Origin: Microglena sp. YARC
Lineage: Eukaryota; Chlorophyta; Chlorophyceae; Chlamydomonadales; Chlamydomonadaceae
Reading direction: 5' to 3'
Assembly (NCBI GenBank): GCA_022414725.1
Contig: CM039462.1
Span: 37,685,186-37,749,185, forward strand
DNA: 64,000 nt
A model generated the notes under the pieces. The model was given only the letters and a program-made list of their open reading frames with translations, had not been told where the DNA came from and did not search any database. Positions within the stretch are counted from its first letter, which is position 1, and each line of letters begins with the position of its first letter. Below are positions 15,618-29,986 of this stretch, piece by piece. The position numbers and the translations under genes were made by a program.

Positions 15618-18600
15618 ATAATCCTGTCATTCGACAGTGTCGAATTCTGTCCAAACTCTTACTCTTCTCTTTTTCTCTTGGCCATAGCCCAGAATAATTA
15701 TTATTTAACCACATGCACAGTCTGGGATCAAACCATTGAGGCCTTGGGAAGTCAAAACCCAAGATTATGTCCTAGTGCCTGCCCAGCAGGGGTGTAACCG
15801 ACACTAATCCTGTCATCTGACGGTGTCAAATTCTTTCCAAACTCTTTCTCTTCTCTTTTCCTCTTGGCCGTAGCTCATAATAATTATTATTTAACCACAT
15901 GCACAGTCTGAGATCAAACCATTGAGATAGGCCTTGGGAAGTCATAACCCAAGATTATGTCCTGGTGCCTGCCCAGCAGGGATGTAACCCACGCTAAATA
16001 ATCATGTCATTCGACGGTGTCGAATTCCGACCAAACTCTTGCTCTTCTCTTTTCCTCTGGGCCATAGCCCAGGATAAATATTATTGAACCACATGCACAG
16101 TCTGAGATCAAACCATTGAGGCCTTGGGAAGTCATAACCCAATATTATGTCCTGGTGCCTGCCCAGCAGGGGTGTAACCCACGCTAAATAATCCTGTCAT
16201 TCGACAGTGTCGAATTCTGTCCAAACTCTTACTCTTCTCTTTTTCTCTTGGCCATAGCCCAGAATAATTATTATTTAACCACATGCACAGTCTGGGATCA
16301 AACCATTGAGGCCTTGGGAAGTCAAAACCCAAGATTATGTCCTAGTGCCTGCCCAGCAGGGGTGTAACCGACACTAATCCTGTCATCTGACGGTGTCAAA
16401 TTCTTTCCAAACTCTTTCTCTTCTCTTTTCCTCTTGGCCTTAGCTCATAATAATTATTATTTAACCACATGCACAGTCTGAGATCAAACCATTGAGGTAG
16501 GCCTTGGGAAGTCATAACCCAAGATTATGTCCTGGTGCCTGCCCAGCAGGGATGTAACCCACGCTAATTAATTATGTCATTCGTCGGTGTCGAATTTTGT
16601 CCAAACTCTTGCTCTTCTCTTTTACTCTGGGCCATAGCTCATAATAAATATTATTTAACCACATGCACAGTCTGAGATCAAACCATTGAGGCCTTGGGAA
16701 GTCATAACCCAAGATTATGTCCTGGTGCCTGCCCATCAGGGGTGTAACCCACGCTAAATAATCCTGTCATTCGACAGTGTCGAATTCTGTCCAAACTCTT
16801 ACTCTTCTCTTTTTCTCTTGGCCATAGCCCAGAATAATTATTATTTAACCACATGCACAGTCTGGGATCAAACCATTGAGGCCTTGGGAAGTCATAACCC
16901 AAGATTATGTCCTAGTGCCTGCCCAGCAGGGGTGTAACCGACACTAATCCTGTCATCTGACGGTGTCAAATTCTTTCCAAACTCTTTCTCTTCTCTTTTC
17001 CTCTTGGCCATAGCTCATAATAATTATTATTTAACCACATGCACAGTCTGAGATCAAACCATTGAGGTAGGCCTTGGGAAGTCATAACCCAAGATTATGT
17101 CCTGGTGCCTGCCCAGCAGGGATGTAACCCACGCTAAATAATCCTGTCATTCGTCGGTGTCGAATTTTGTCCAAACTCTTGCTCTTCTCTTTTACTCTGG
17201 GCCATAGCTCATAATAAATATTATTTAACCACATGCACAGTCTGAGATCAAACCATTGAGGCCTTGGGAAGTCATAACCCAAGATTATGTCCTGGTGCCT
17301 GCCCAGCAGGGGTGTAACCCACGCTAAATAATCCTGTCATTCGACAGTGTCGAATTCTGTTCAAACTCTTACTCTTCTCTTTTTCTCTTGGCCGTAGCCC
17401 AGAATAATTATTATTTAACCACATGCACAGTCTGGGATCAAACCATTGAGGCCTTGGGAAGTCAAAACCCAAGATTATGTCCTAGTGCCTGCCCAGCAGG
17501 GGTGTAACCGACACTAATCCTGTCATCTGACGGTGTCAAATTCTTTCCAAACTCTTTCTCTTCTCTTTTCCTCTTGGCCATAGCTCATAATAATTATTAT
17601 TTAACCACATGCACAGTCTGAGATCAAACCATTGAGGTAGGCCTTGGGAAGTCATAACCCAAGATTATGTCCTGGTGCCTGCCCAGCAGGGATGTAACCA
17701 CGCTAAATAATCATGTCATTCGTCGGTGTCGAATTTTGACCAAACTCTTGCTCTTCTCTTTTCCTCTGGGCCATAGCTCATAATAATTATTATTTAACCA
17801 CATGCACAGTCTGAGATCAAACCATTGAGGCCTTGGGAAGTCATAACCCAAGATTATGTCCTGGTGCCTGCCCAGCAGGGGTGTAACCCACGCTAAATAA
17901 TCCTGTCATTCGACAGTGTCGAATTCTGTCCAAACTCTTACTCTTCTCTTTTTCTCTTGGCCATAGCCCAGAATAATTATTATTTAACCACATGCACAGT
18001 CTGGGATCAAACCATTGAGGCCTTGGGAAGTCAAAACCCAAGATTATGTCCTAGTGCCTGCCCAGCAGGGGTGTAACCGACACTAATCCTGTCATCTGAC
18101 GGTGTCAAATTCTTTCCAAACTCTTTCTCTTCTCTTTTCCTCTTGGCCATAGCTCATAATAATTATTATTTAAACACATGCACAGTCTGAGATCAAACCA
18201 TTGAGATAGGCCTTGGGAAGTCATAACCCAAGATTATGTCCTGGTGCCTGCCCAGCAGGGATGTAACCCACGCTAAATAATCATGTCATTCGTCGGTGTC
18301 GAATTTTGACCAAACTCTTGCTCTTCTCTTTCCTCTGGGCCATAGCTCATAATAATTATTATTTAACCACATGCACAGTCTGAGATCAAACCATTGAGGC
18401 CTTGGGAAGTCATAACCCAAGATTATGTCCTGGTGCCTGCCCAGCAGGGGTGTAACCCACGCTAAATAATCCTGTCATTCGACAGTGTCGAATTCTGTCC
18501 AAACTCTTACTCTTCTCTTTTTCTCTTGGCCATAGCCCAGAATAATTATTATTTAACCACATGCACAGTCTGGATCAAACCATTGAGGCCTTTGGAAGTC

Positions 18601-21600
18601 AAAACCAAGATTATGTCCTAGTGCCTGCCCAGCAGGGGTGTAACCGACACTAATCCTGTCATCTGACGGTGTCAAATTCTTTCCAAACTCTTTCTCTTCT
18701 CTTTTCCTCTTGGCCATAGCTCATAATAAATATTATTTAACCACATGCACAGTCTGAGATCAAACCATTGAGATAGGCCTTGGGAAGTCATAACCCAAGA
18801 TTATGTCCTGGTGCCTGCCCAGCAGGGATGTAACCCACGCTAAATAATCATGTCATTCGACGGTGTCGAATTCCGACCAAACTCTTGCTCTTCTCTTTTC
18901 CTCTGGGCCATAGCCCAGGATAAATATTATTTAACCACATGCACAGTCTGAGATCAAACCATTGAGGCCTTGGGAAGTCATAACCCAAGATTATGTCCTG
19001 GTGCCTGCCCAGCAGGGATGTAACCCACGCTAAATAATCATGTCATTCGTCGGTGTCGAATTTTGACCAAACTCTTGCTCTTCTCTTTTCCTCTGGGCCA
19101 TAGCTCATAATAATTATTATTTAACCACATGCACAGTCTGAGATCAAACCATTGAGGCCTTGGGAAGTCATAACCCAAGATTATGTCCTGGTGCCTGCCC
19201 AGCAGGGGTGTAACCCACGCTAAATAATCCTGTCATTCGACAGTGTCGAATTCTGTCCAAACTCTTACTCTTCTCTTTTTATCTTGGCCATAGCCAGAAT
19301 AATTATTATTTAACCACATCACAGTCTGGGATCAAACCATTGAGGCCTTTGGAAGTCAAAACACCAAGATTATGTCCTAGTGCCTGCCCAGCAGGGGTGT
19401 AACCGACACTAATCCTGTCATCTGACGGTGTCAAATTCTTTCCAAACTCTTTCTCTTCTCTTTTCCTCTTGGCCATAGCTCATAATAAATATTATTTAAC
19501 CACATGCACAGTCTGAGATCAAACCATTGAGATAGGCCTTGGGAAGTCATAACCCAAGATTATGTCCTGGTGCCTGCCCAGCAGGGATGTAACCCACGCT
19601 AAAATAATCATGTCATTCGACGGTGTCGAATTCCGACCAAACTCTTGCTCTTCTCTTTTCCTCTGGGCCATAGCCCAGGATAAATATTATTGAACCACAT
19701 GCACAGTCTGAGATCAAACCATTGAGGCCTTGGGAAGTCATAACCCAATATTATGTCCTGGTGCCTGCCCATCAGGGGTGTAACCCACGCTAAATAATCC
19801 TGTCATTCGACAGTGTCGAATTCTGTCCAAACTCTTACTCTTCTCTTTTCCTCTTGGCCATAGCCCAGAATAATTATTATTTAACCACATGCACAGTCTG
19901 GGATCAAACCATTGAGGCCTTGGGAAGTCAAAACCCAAGATTATGTCCTAGTGCCTGCCCAGCAGGGGTGTAACCGACACTAATCCTGTCATCTGACGGT
20001 GTCAAATTATTTCCAAACTCTTTCTCTTCTCTTTTCCTCTTGGCCATAGCTCATAATAATTATTATTTAACCACATGCACAGTCTGAGATCAAACCATTG
20101 AGGTAGGCCTTGGGAAGTCATAACCCAAGATTATGTCCTGGTGCCTGCCCAGCAGGGATGTAACCCACGCTAAATAATCATGTCATTCGACGGTGTCGAA
20201 TTCCGTCCAAACTCTTTCTCTTCTCTTTTCCTCTAGGCCATAGCCCAGAATAAATATTATTTAAACACATGCACAGTCTGAGATCAAACCATTGAGGCCT
20301 TGGGAAGTCATAACCCCAATATTATGTCCTGGTGCCTGCCCATCAGGGGTGTAACCCACGCTAAATAATCGTGTCATTCGACGGTGTCGACTTCTGTCCA
20401 AACTCTTACTCTTCTCTTTTTCTCTTGGCCATAGCCCAGAATAATTATTATTTAACCACATGCGCAGTCTGGGATCAAACCATTGAGGCCTTGGGAAGTC
20501 AAAACCCAAGATTATGTCCTAGTGCCTGCCCAGCAGGGGTGTAACCGACACTAATCCTGTCATCTGACGGTGTCAAATTATTTCCAAACTATTTCTCTTC
20601 TCTTTTCCTCTTGGCCATAGCTCATAATAAATATTATTTAACCACATGCACAGTCTGAGATCAAACCATTGAGGTAGGCCTTGGGAAGTCATAACCCAAG
20701 ATTATGTCCTGGTGCCTGCCCAGCAGGGATGTAACCCACGCTAAATAATCATGTCATTCGACGGTGTCGAATTATGTCCAAACTCTTGCTCTTCTCTTTT
20801 CATCTGGGCCATAGCTCATAATAAATATTATTGAACCACATGCACAGTCTGAGATCAAACCATTGAGGCCTTGGGAAGTCATAACCCAAGATTATGTCCT
20901 GGTGCCTGCTCATCAGGGGTGTAACCCACGCTAAATAATCCTGTCATTCGACAGTGTCGAATTCTGTCCAAACTCTTACTCTTCTCTTTTTCTCTTGGCC
21001 ATAGCCCATGATAATTATTATTTAACCACATGCACAGTCTGGGATCAAACCATTGAGGCCTTGGGAAGTCAAAACCCAAGATTATGTCCTAGTTCCTGCC
21101 CAGCAGGGGTGTAACCGACACTAATCCTGTCATCTGACGGTGTCAAATTCTTTCCAAACTCTTTCTCTTCTCTTTTTCTCTTGGCTATAGCTCATAATAA
21201 TTATAATTTAACCACATGCACAGTCTGAGATCAAACCATTGAGGTAGGCCTTGGGAAGTCATAACCCAAGATTATGTCCTGGTGCCTGCCCAGCAGGGAT
21301 GTAACCCACGCTAAATAATCCTGTCATTCGTCGGTGTCGAATTTTGTCCAAACTCTTGCTCTTCTCTTTTCCTCTGGGCCATAGCTCATAATAATTATTA
21401 TTTAACCACATGCACAGTCTGAGATCAAACCATTGAGGTAGGCCTTGGGAAGTCATAACCCAAGATTATGTCCTGGTGCCTGCCCAGCAGGGATGTAAAA
21501 TAAATAATCCTGTCATTCGTCGGTGTCGAATTCCGTCCAAACTCTTGCTCTTCCTCTTTTTCCTCTTGGCCGTAGCCCAGAATAAATATTATTTAACCAC

Positions 21601-24600
21601 ACGCACAGTCTGAGATCAAACCATTGAGGCCTTGGGAAGTCATAACCCAAGATTATGTCCTGGTGCCTGCCCATCAGGGGTGTAACCCACGCTAAATAAT
21701 CCTGTCATTCGACAGTGTCGAATTCTGTCCAAACTCTTACTCTTCTCTTTTTCTCTTGGCCATAGCCCAGAATAATTATTATTTACCACATGCACAGTCT
21801 GGGATCAAACCATTGAGGCCTTGGGAAGTCAAAACCCAAGATTATGTCCTAGTGCCTGCCAGCAGGGTGTAACCGACACTAATCCTGTCATCTGACGGTG
21901 TCAAAATTCTTTCCAAACTCTTTCTCTTCTCTTTTACTCTTGGCCATAGCTCATAATAATTATTATTTAACCACATGCACAGTCTGAGATCAAACCATTG
22001 AGGTAGGCCTTGGGAAGTCATAATCCAAGATTATGTCCTGGTGCCTGCCCAGCAGGGATGTAACCCACGCTAAATAATTATTGTCATTCGAGCGGTGTCG
22101 AATTATGTCCAAACTCTTGCTCTTCTCTTTTTCCTCTGGGCCATAGCTCATAATAAATATTATTTAACCACATGCACAGTCTGAGATCAAACCATTGAGG
22201 CCTTGGGAAGTCATAACCCAAGATTATGTCCTGGTGCCTGCCCATCAGGGGTGTAACCCACGCTAAATAATCCTGTCATTCGATAGTGTCGAATTCTGTC
22301 CAAACTCTTACTCTTCTCTTTTTCTCTTGGCCATAGCCCAGAATAATTATTATTTAACCACATGCACAGTCTGGGATCAAACCATTGAGGCCTTGGGAAG
22401 TCAAAACCCAAGATTATGTTCTAGTGCCTGCCCAGCAGGGGTGTAACCGACACTAATCCTGTCATCTGACGGTGTCAAATTCTTTCCAAACTCTTTCTCT
22501 TCTCTTTTACTCTTGGCCATAGCTCATAATAATTATTATTTAACCACATGCACAGTCTGAGATCAAACCATTGAGGTAGGCCTTGGGAAGTCATAACCCA
22601 AGATTATGTCCTGGTGCCTGCCCCAGCAGGGATGTAACCACGCTAAATAATCATGTCATTTCGACGGTGTCGAATTACGTCCAAAATCTTGCTCTTCTCT
22701 TTTTCCTCTGGGCCATAGCTCATAATAAATATTATTTAACCACATGCACAGTCTGAGATCAAACCATTGAGGCCTTGGGAAGTCATAACCCAAGATTATG
22801 TCCTGGTGCCTGCTTCATCAGGGGTGTAACCCACGCTAAATAATCCTGTCATTCGAACAGTGTCGAATTCTGTCCAAACTCTTTACTCTTCTCTTTTTCT
22901 CTTGGCCATAGCCATGAATAATTATTATTTAACCACATGCACAGTCTGGGATCAAACCATTGAGGCCTTGGAAGTCAAAACCCAAGATTATGTTCTAGTT
23001 CCTGCCCAGCAGGGGTGTAACCGACACTAATCCTGTCATCTGACGGTGTCAAATTCTTTTCCAAACTCTTTCTCTTCTCTTTTCCTCTTGGCTATAGCTC
23101 ATAAATAATTATAATTTAACCACATGCACAGTCTGAGATCAAACCATTGAGGTAGGCCTTGGAAGTCATAACCCAAGATTAATGTCCTGGTGCCTGCCCA
23201 GCAGGGATGTAACCCACGCTAAATAATCCTGTCATTCGTCGGTGTCGAATTTTGTCAAACTCTTGCTCTTCTCTTTTCCTCTGGGCCATAGCTCATAATA
23301 ATTATTATTAACCACATGCACAGTCTGAGATCAAACCATTGAGGTAGGCCTTGGGAAGTCATAACCCAAGATTATGTCCTGGTGCCTGCCCAGCAGGGAT
23401 GTAAAATAAATAATCCTGTCATTCGTCGGTGTCGAATTCCGTCCAAACTCTTGCTCTTCTCTTTTTCCTCTTGGCCGTAGCCAGAATAAATATTATTTAA
23501 CCACACGCACAGTCTGAGATCAAAACCATTGAGGCCTTGGGAAGTCATAAACCCAAGATTATGTCCTGGTGCCTGCCCATCAGGGGTGTAACCCACGCTA
23601 AATAATCCTGTCATTCGACAGTGTCGAATTCTGTCCAAACTCTTACTCTTCTCTTTTTTCTCTTGGCCATAGCCCAGAATAATTATTATTTAACCACATG
23701 CACAGTCTGATCAAACCATTGAGGCCTTGGAAGTCAAAACCCAAGATTATGTCCTAGTTGCCTGCCCAGCAGGGGTGTAACCGACACTAATCCTGTCATC
23801 TGACGGTGTCAAATTCTTTCCAAACTCTTTCTCTTCTCTTTTCCTCTTGGCCATAGCTCATAATAATTATTATTTAACCACATGGCACAGTCTGAGATCA
23901 AACCATTGAGGTAGGCTTGGGAAGTCATAACCCAAGATTATGTCCTGGTGCCTGCCCAGCAGGGATGTAACCCACGTCATGTCATTCGCGGTGTCGAATT
24001 TTGTCCAAACTCTTGCTTCTATTTCCTCTTGCAGTTGCCATAGCTACGCAGAATAATATTATTTAACCAGCACAGTCTGAGATCAAACCATTGAGGCCTT
24101 GGGAGTCATAACCCAAGATTATGTCCTGGTGCCTGCCATCAGGGGTGTAACCCACGCTAAATAATCCTTCATTCGACAGTGTCGAATTCTGTCCAAACTC
24201 TTACTCTTCTCTTTTTCTTTGCATAGCCCAGAATAATTATTATTTAACCACATGCACAGTCTGGATCAAACCATTGAGGCCTTGGGAAGTCAAAAACCCA
24301 AGTTATGTCCTAGTGCCTGCCAGCAGGGGTGTAACCGACACTAATCCTGTCATCTGACGGTTGTCAAATTCTTTCCAAAACTCTTTCTTTTCTCTTTTAC
24401 TCTTGGCCATAGCTCATAACTAATTATTATTTAACCAACATGCACAGTCTGAGATCAAACCATTGAGGTAGGCCTTGGGAAGTCATAATCCAAGATTATG
24501 TCCTGGTGCATCTGCCCAGCAGGGATGTAACCCACGCTAAATAATTCATGTCATTCGACGGTGTCGAATTACGTTCCAAAATCTTGCTCTTCTCTTTCCT

Positions 24601-25930
24601 CTGGGCCATAGCTCATAATAAATATTATTTAACCACATGCACAGTCTGAGATCAAACCATTGAGGCCTTGGGAAGTCATAACCCAAGATTATGTCCTGGT
24701 GCCTGCCCATCAGGGGTGTAACCCACGCTAAATAATCCTGTCATTCGACAGTGTCGAATTCTGTCCAAACTCTTACTCTTCTCTTTTTTCCTCTTGGCCA
24801 TAGCCCAGAATAATTATTAATTTTAACCACATGCAACAGTCTGGGATCAAACCATTGAGGCCTTGGGAAGTCAAAACCCAAGATTATGTCCTAGTGCCTG
24901 CCCAGCAGGGGTGTAACCGACACTAATCCTGTCAATCTGACGCGTGTCAAATTCTTTCCAAACTCTTTCTCTTCTCTTTTCCTCTGGCCCATAGCTCATA
25001 ATAATTATTATTTAACCACATGCACAGTCTGAGATCATGGCAACCATTGAGGTAGGCCTTGGGAAGTCATAACCCAAGATTATGTCCTGTTGCCTGCCCA
25101 GCAGGGATGTAACCCACGCTAAATAATCATGTCATTCGTCGGTGTCGAATTCGCGTCCAAACTCTTGCTCTTCTCTTTTCCTCTTGGCCATAGCCAGAAT
25201 AAATATTATTTTAACCACATGCACAGTCTGAGATTCAAAACCATTGAGGCCTTGGGAAGTCATAACCCAAGATTATGTCCTGGTGCCTGCCCAGCAAGGG
25301 GTGTAACCCACGCTAAATAATCCTGTCATTCGACAGTGTCGGAATTCTGTCCAAACTCTTACTCTTTCTTTTTATCTTGGCCATAGCCCAGAATAATTAT
25401 TATTAAACACATGCACAGTCTGGGATCAAACCATTGAGGCCTTGGGAAGTCAAAACCCAAGATTATGTCCTAGTGGCCTGCCCAGCAGGGGTGTAACCGA
25501 CACTAAGTCCTGTCATCTGACGGTTGTCAAATGTCTTTCCAAACTCTTTCTCTTCTCTTTACTCTTGGCCATAGCTCATAAATAATTATTATTTAACCAC
25601 AGTTGAGCACAGTCTGAGATCAACATTGAGGTATCGTGCTCTTCTTTTCTCTTTTCCTCTTGGCCGTTGGGAAGTCATAACCCAAGAGGTTATGTGCCTT
25701 GGTGCCTGGCCAGCAGGGATGTAACCCACGCATTTAAATAATCATGTCATTCGACGGTGTCGAATTCCGTTCCAAACTCTTTCTCTTTCTTTTTCCTCTT
25801 GGCCATAGCCAGAATTAAATATTATTTAACCACATGCACAGTTCTGGGATAAAACATATTGAGGCCTTGGGAAGTCATAACCCAATATTAATGTCCTGGT
25901 GCCTGCCTAGGGTGTAACCCACGCCAATCC
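15618..25930. repeat. 190-bp satellite array with 570-bp higher-order period, block 1
   Basis: There are about 54 monomers. Three monomer types alternate: one with GACAGTGTCGAATTCTG and TAACCGACAC, one with TCTGACGGTGTCAAATT and GAGGTAGGCC, and one with CGTCGGTGTCGAATTTTG or close variants. The 66-codon minus-strand ORFs recur at spacings of 190, 380 and 570 bp, which is a by-product of the period. From about 22.6 kb the monomers gain many 1-2-nt indels. Short inverted phrases such as TTGGG...CCCAA sit within each monomer. Confidence 0.97.
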
Positions 25931-26170
25931 TGTCGGCCGCCGTGTTGAACTCTTTCCATGATTTTGATTGTGCAGTAGGCGGTGAGAGATGGGAAGGAAG
26001 ATGGGCTTGGGGGTTCGTTTAGTTACAAGAAAAGAGAGGCCATAGCTATCTAAAAAAAGAATAAACAAGAGGGCAGTTTATCTAATAGGGCTGGTTACCG
26101 GAGTTTAGGGGATGTGCTTCTTCGCTTGACTGGAGTTAGCTGTAGTGTATGTAGAGCTGTAGTGGTGGAG
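25931..26170. other. Unique spacer between satellite and GTGAGTCA array
   Basis: Nothing coding. The same spacer, with fewer indels, lies at 38,250-38,490. Confidence 0.7.
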
Positions 26171-27097
26171 GGGCAGTCAGCAAGTCAGTGAGTTAGTGAG
26201 TCAGTGACTCAGTGTGTCAGTGTGTCATTGAGTCATTGAGTTCAGTGAGTCAGTGAGTCAATCAGTAAGTGAGTCAGTGACTCAATGCGTTAGTGAGTCA
26301 ATCAATCATTAGTGAGTCTGTGAGACAATCAGTCGGTGAGTCTGTGAGACAATCAGTCAGTGAGTCTGTGAGACAGTGCTTCAATTATTCAGTGAGCCAG
26401 TGAGTCTGTGAGTCTGTGAGTTAGTGAGTCAGTGAGTCAGTGAGTCAATGAGAAAAGTGATTCAGTGTGTTAGTGTGTCATTGAGTCATTGAGTCAGTGA
26501 GTCAATGAGTCAGTGAGTCAATCAGTTAGTGAGTCAGTGACTCAATGAGTCAGTGAGTCAATCAATCAGTGAGTCAGTGAGACAATGAGTTAGTGAGTAA
26601 GTGAGACAATGATTCAGTGAGTCAGTGAGTGAGTGACTCAATCAGTCAGTGATTCAGTGAGTCTGTGAGTAAAGTGAGTCTGTGAGCCTGTGAGTTTAGT
26701 GAGTCGGTGAGTCAGTGAGTCAGTGAATCAGTGAATCAGTTTGTCAATGTGTCATTGAGTCATTGAGTCAGTGAGTCAATGTTTCAATCAGTCAGTGAGT
26801 CAGTGACCCAATGAGTTCAGTGAGTCAATCAATCAGTGAGTCAGTGAGACAATGAGTCAGGTGTGTTAGTGAGACAGTGATTCGGTGATCCAGTGAGTCA
26901 GTGAGCCAGTGGGTGAGTGACTCAATCAGTCAGTGAATTCAGTAAGTCTGTGAGTAAGTGAGCCTGTGAGTCAGTGAGTCAGTGAGTCTGTGAGTTAGTG
27001 AGGCAATGATGGGTCAGTGAGTTTGTGAGTCAGTGAATCAGTGATTCAGTGTGTCAATGTGTCATTGCGTCAGTGCGTCAGTGAGTTAGTGAGTCAA
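26171..27097. repeat. (GTGAGTCA)n degenerate 8-bp array
   Basis: Eight-base units GTGAGTCA, GTGAGTCT, ATCAGTCA and similar follow each other for about 0.9 kb. It is matched unit by unit at 38,491-39,403. Confidence 0.95.
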
Positions 27098-28695
27098 TGT
27101 AACATTTGCGTGTCGCAATGTGTTGAACCTAGAGGCGAGCATAGTCTTTTAGTTAGTTACTAACAGATGTGTCGTTCCTGACCTTGACCTCCATGCATGC
27201 CCTAGTTGTGGCGATGAAGAATAGTTTCTCTTGTCCTTTCTGCCCTTTTAGACCTTCATCTTTATCTTGGCCTGAGAACCGAGCGTATTGGTCCCGTTCT
27301 AGAAACTGCTGCTCTTAGAGCGGTATATGATGTAACACATGGCTTCCCCCTCCTCTTCGCGTCCCCGTTTCCTTATCCAAGCCCTGGCCCTCGCCCTTCC
27401 CCTGATTGGCTGATTCTCTCCTGAGCCTCATGCGCGCTTCTTAGATGGTTTTGCGAGTCTAGGTTTCCCCTTGACGCGTTACTCACCACGTTCCATTTAC
27501 AATAGTTACATTTGGTTCGCGAGTCCGGTCCGATCCCACGCTTCATGTCCAGAGCTGCTAAATTTCGACAACGTGCCTAGGGTTTACTACTCCCTCGACG
27601 CCTCAAGTCGAAAGTCTGTTTCATTTGGCGACTACCCTAGTCGTTTCTCTGCAAGCAAGCTCTCCACCACCAATTCTGCCAACTTTGCGTTATTGTCAAG
27701 TCGCTTCATTGCCATTTGCTTCACTTGCCGATCTGCCTGCACCAGTCACTCTCGATGGTTGCCCTGCCAAGCCGTGCCCTGCCAACTGACCCCTGCCCCT
27801 AGACCCATGAGTCCATGACCCCGAGAACCCAATTACCCCAGACCCAAGGAACCCAGACCAAGAAACACAGACCCGGAGCTTGCAGCATACGAGGACCCAG
27901 GCAGGCAGGCCAGTGGCAGAGGAGCAGAGGTAGACAGCTAAGAGCATAGGGCAGACAGCAGAGAGCACAGGCGGGACAGGAGAAAGAGAGGCAGACAGCA
28001 TAATTAGAGAGGCAGCAGACCCAAGACCAAGAACTTGTGCAAGTCCCCTACACATCAAGCTAGCACTAGCACTTGTCATGAATCTTGTTTTATAGACTAG
28101 GATAGTGAGGTTTCTATTTTCCTCCTCCCATGCCACAGATGCCTAGCTAAATGATGAGGGCATCATTTGTTTGATTTGTAGGGGTGAGTGTAAACGTTGC
28201 ATCAAGCTAGACACATTTACCCATGCCATCTTAAATGATGAGGGCATCATTCCTTTGAGTAGTGGGAGTTGAGTGTAACATTGCGTGTCGCAATGTTGAA
28301 CCTAGAGGCGAGCATTAGTCGTTAGTTAGTTACTAACAGATGTGTCGTCCTGACCTTGACCTCCATGCATGCACCTAGTTGTGGCGATGAAGAATAGTTT
28401 CTCTTGTCCTTTCTGCCCTTTTAGACCTTCATCTTTATCTTGGCCTGAGAAACCGAGCGTATTACCCACCGGGTCCCGTTCTAGAACTGCTGTTCTAGAA
28501 GCTGGTATATGATGTAACACATGGCTTCCCCTCCTCTTCGCGTCCCCGTTTCTTATCCAGCCCTGGCCTCGCCCCTTCCCCTGATGGGCCTGATTCTCTC
28601 CTGAGCCTCCCACCATGCGCTCTTAGATGGTTTTGCGAGTCAGGTTTCCCCTGACGCGTACTCACCACGTTCCATTTACAATAGATTCTTTCCAT
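27098..28695 (+). mobile_element. LTR-pair element, noisy copy 1
   Basis: A ~410-bp repeat starting TGTAACATT lies at 27,098-27,510 and again from 28,274 to about 28,690, with ~760 bp between. It is the same structure as 39,404-40,950, with scattered indels. The ORFs in the internal part show no gag or pol motifs. Confidence 0.7.
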
Positions 28696-28699
28696 TACA

Positions 28700-29986
28700 A
28701 TAGTTACCCTGACGTCTACCCCTCCTTTGACATCGTCCTAGGGAAGCCATGGCTCAGAAAACACAACCCCACCATTAATTGGAGGAAAGACGTAATTTCG
28801 TTGACTAGCCATGGCCGTTGGTATGAACTTGATGGGCTTCGCCACCGTTTCCTCCTTGACCACGTCACTCAACTCCACCTGAAGGGAGTAGAAATGCTCT
28901 CGGCCCCTTGCAAATGAGAAAAATGTGTCCGCAGAAATGACAGCCCTGCGCTATTGTAATCCAGTCGCAGCTACGGGAGGAACTCCATGCTATGGGTACG
29001 AGCCTGTACCAGGAAAACTAGATCCAATCAACGAGCCATCTCACACCTGCAAATCATGAAAGCTCGAAGTCCTAGTACCACGAGTTTGCAGATTTTCAAG
29101 GCCAAGATGGCCTCCCAAATGGATTGCTACCAGAAAGAGCAGTAGAACATGCTATTGATGAGGAACCAGGATTCCAGGCCAGGCAGCAAAGCACCATATA
29201 GGATGAGCCCTGAAGACATGAAGTCCTCTCAGAACTCATTTTGGCCGAGCTACTTGAAAAAGGATTCATCCGTCCTAGCTGCTCCCCTTTACGGTGGCCC
29301 CGGTTCTGGTTTGGCCCTAAAAAAGGTGGCGGTTTCGCATGTGATGTTGATTGGCGACAGCTCAACAAGCAAACAATCAAGAATCGATATCCTCTACTTA
29401 GGATTGACGACCTTCTGGAACGCCTGCCACGGCTCCAAGGTGTGGTCAAAAATCGATCTGACCCAAGGTACTACCAAGTTAGGATCAAGGAGGAAGACAT
29501 CCACAAACAGCGTTCCGCACCCGGTACGGACTCTATGAGTTTACTGTTTTGGGTATGGGGTTGTGCAATGCGCCCGCCACTTTCGATGCGTGTCATGACG
29601 ATGCCTTCCGCCATACTCTTAACCGGTTTGTTCTCTGTTTACTTGGTATGATCTACTCATTTCAGTGACTCAGAAGAAGAACATCTGGAACATCTCAGAA
29701 AGGTCTTTGAGGTGCTCAGAACAGCAGAAAACTGTACGCCTCCCCCAGAAGTGCGAGTTTGGGCGACAAAATGTTTGATTTCCTTGGCCACACGCTCAAA
29801 GCCTTAGAGGGCATCAGCCCAGAGCAGACTAAGATCAATATAGTCAAAAATTGGCCAAGGCCCAAAACTGCCAGATGACTTGCGCTTCCTTCCTAGGGCC
29901 CCCATAGAATCACCTCGGGGTTTATTGTTTACAGTGCCTGTTTTGTATTTTGTGTCTAGCAACTACTAGCAGAGTTTTCATCAGAC
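28700..29986 (+). pseudogene. Ty3/gypsy pol, 5' part, noisy copy 1, cut by the gap
   Basis: The retropepsin tail (FDIVLGKPWLRKHNP) and RT motifs up to the region just after YLDD are present but scattered over three frames with many 1-nt differences from 40,967-42,165. The sequence stops at CATCAGAC, where the N run begins. Different frames are intact in the two copies, which is what independent base-calling errors would give. Confidence 0.8.

Noticed and set aside
16132..24000. Recurrent 66-codon minus-strand ORFs
   Set aside because: They repeat every 190 or 570 bp with the satellite and have stop-free frames only because of its period.
26171..27097. Telomeric repeat
   Set aside because: GTGAGTCA is degenerate, internal and present in several blocks, unlike a telomere.
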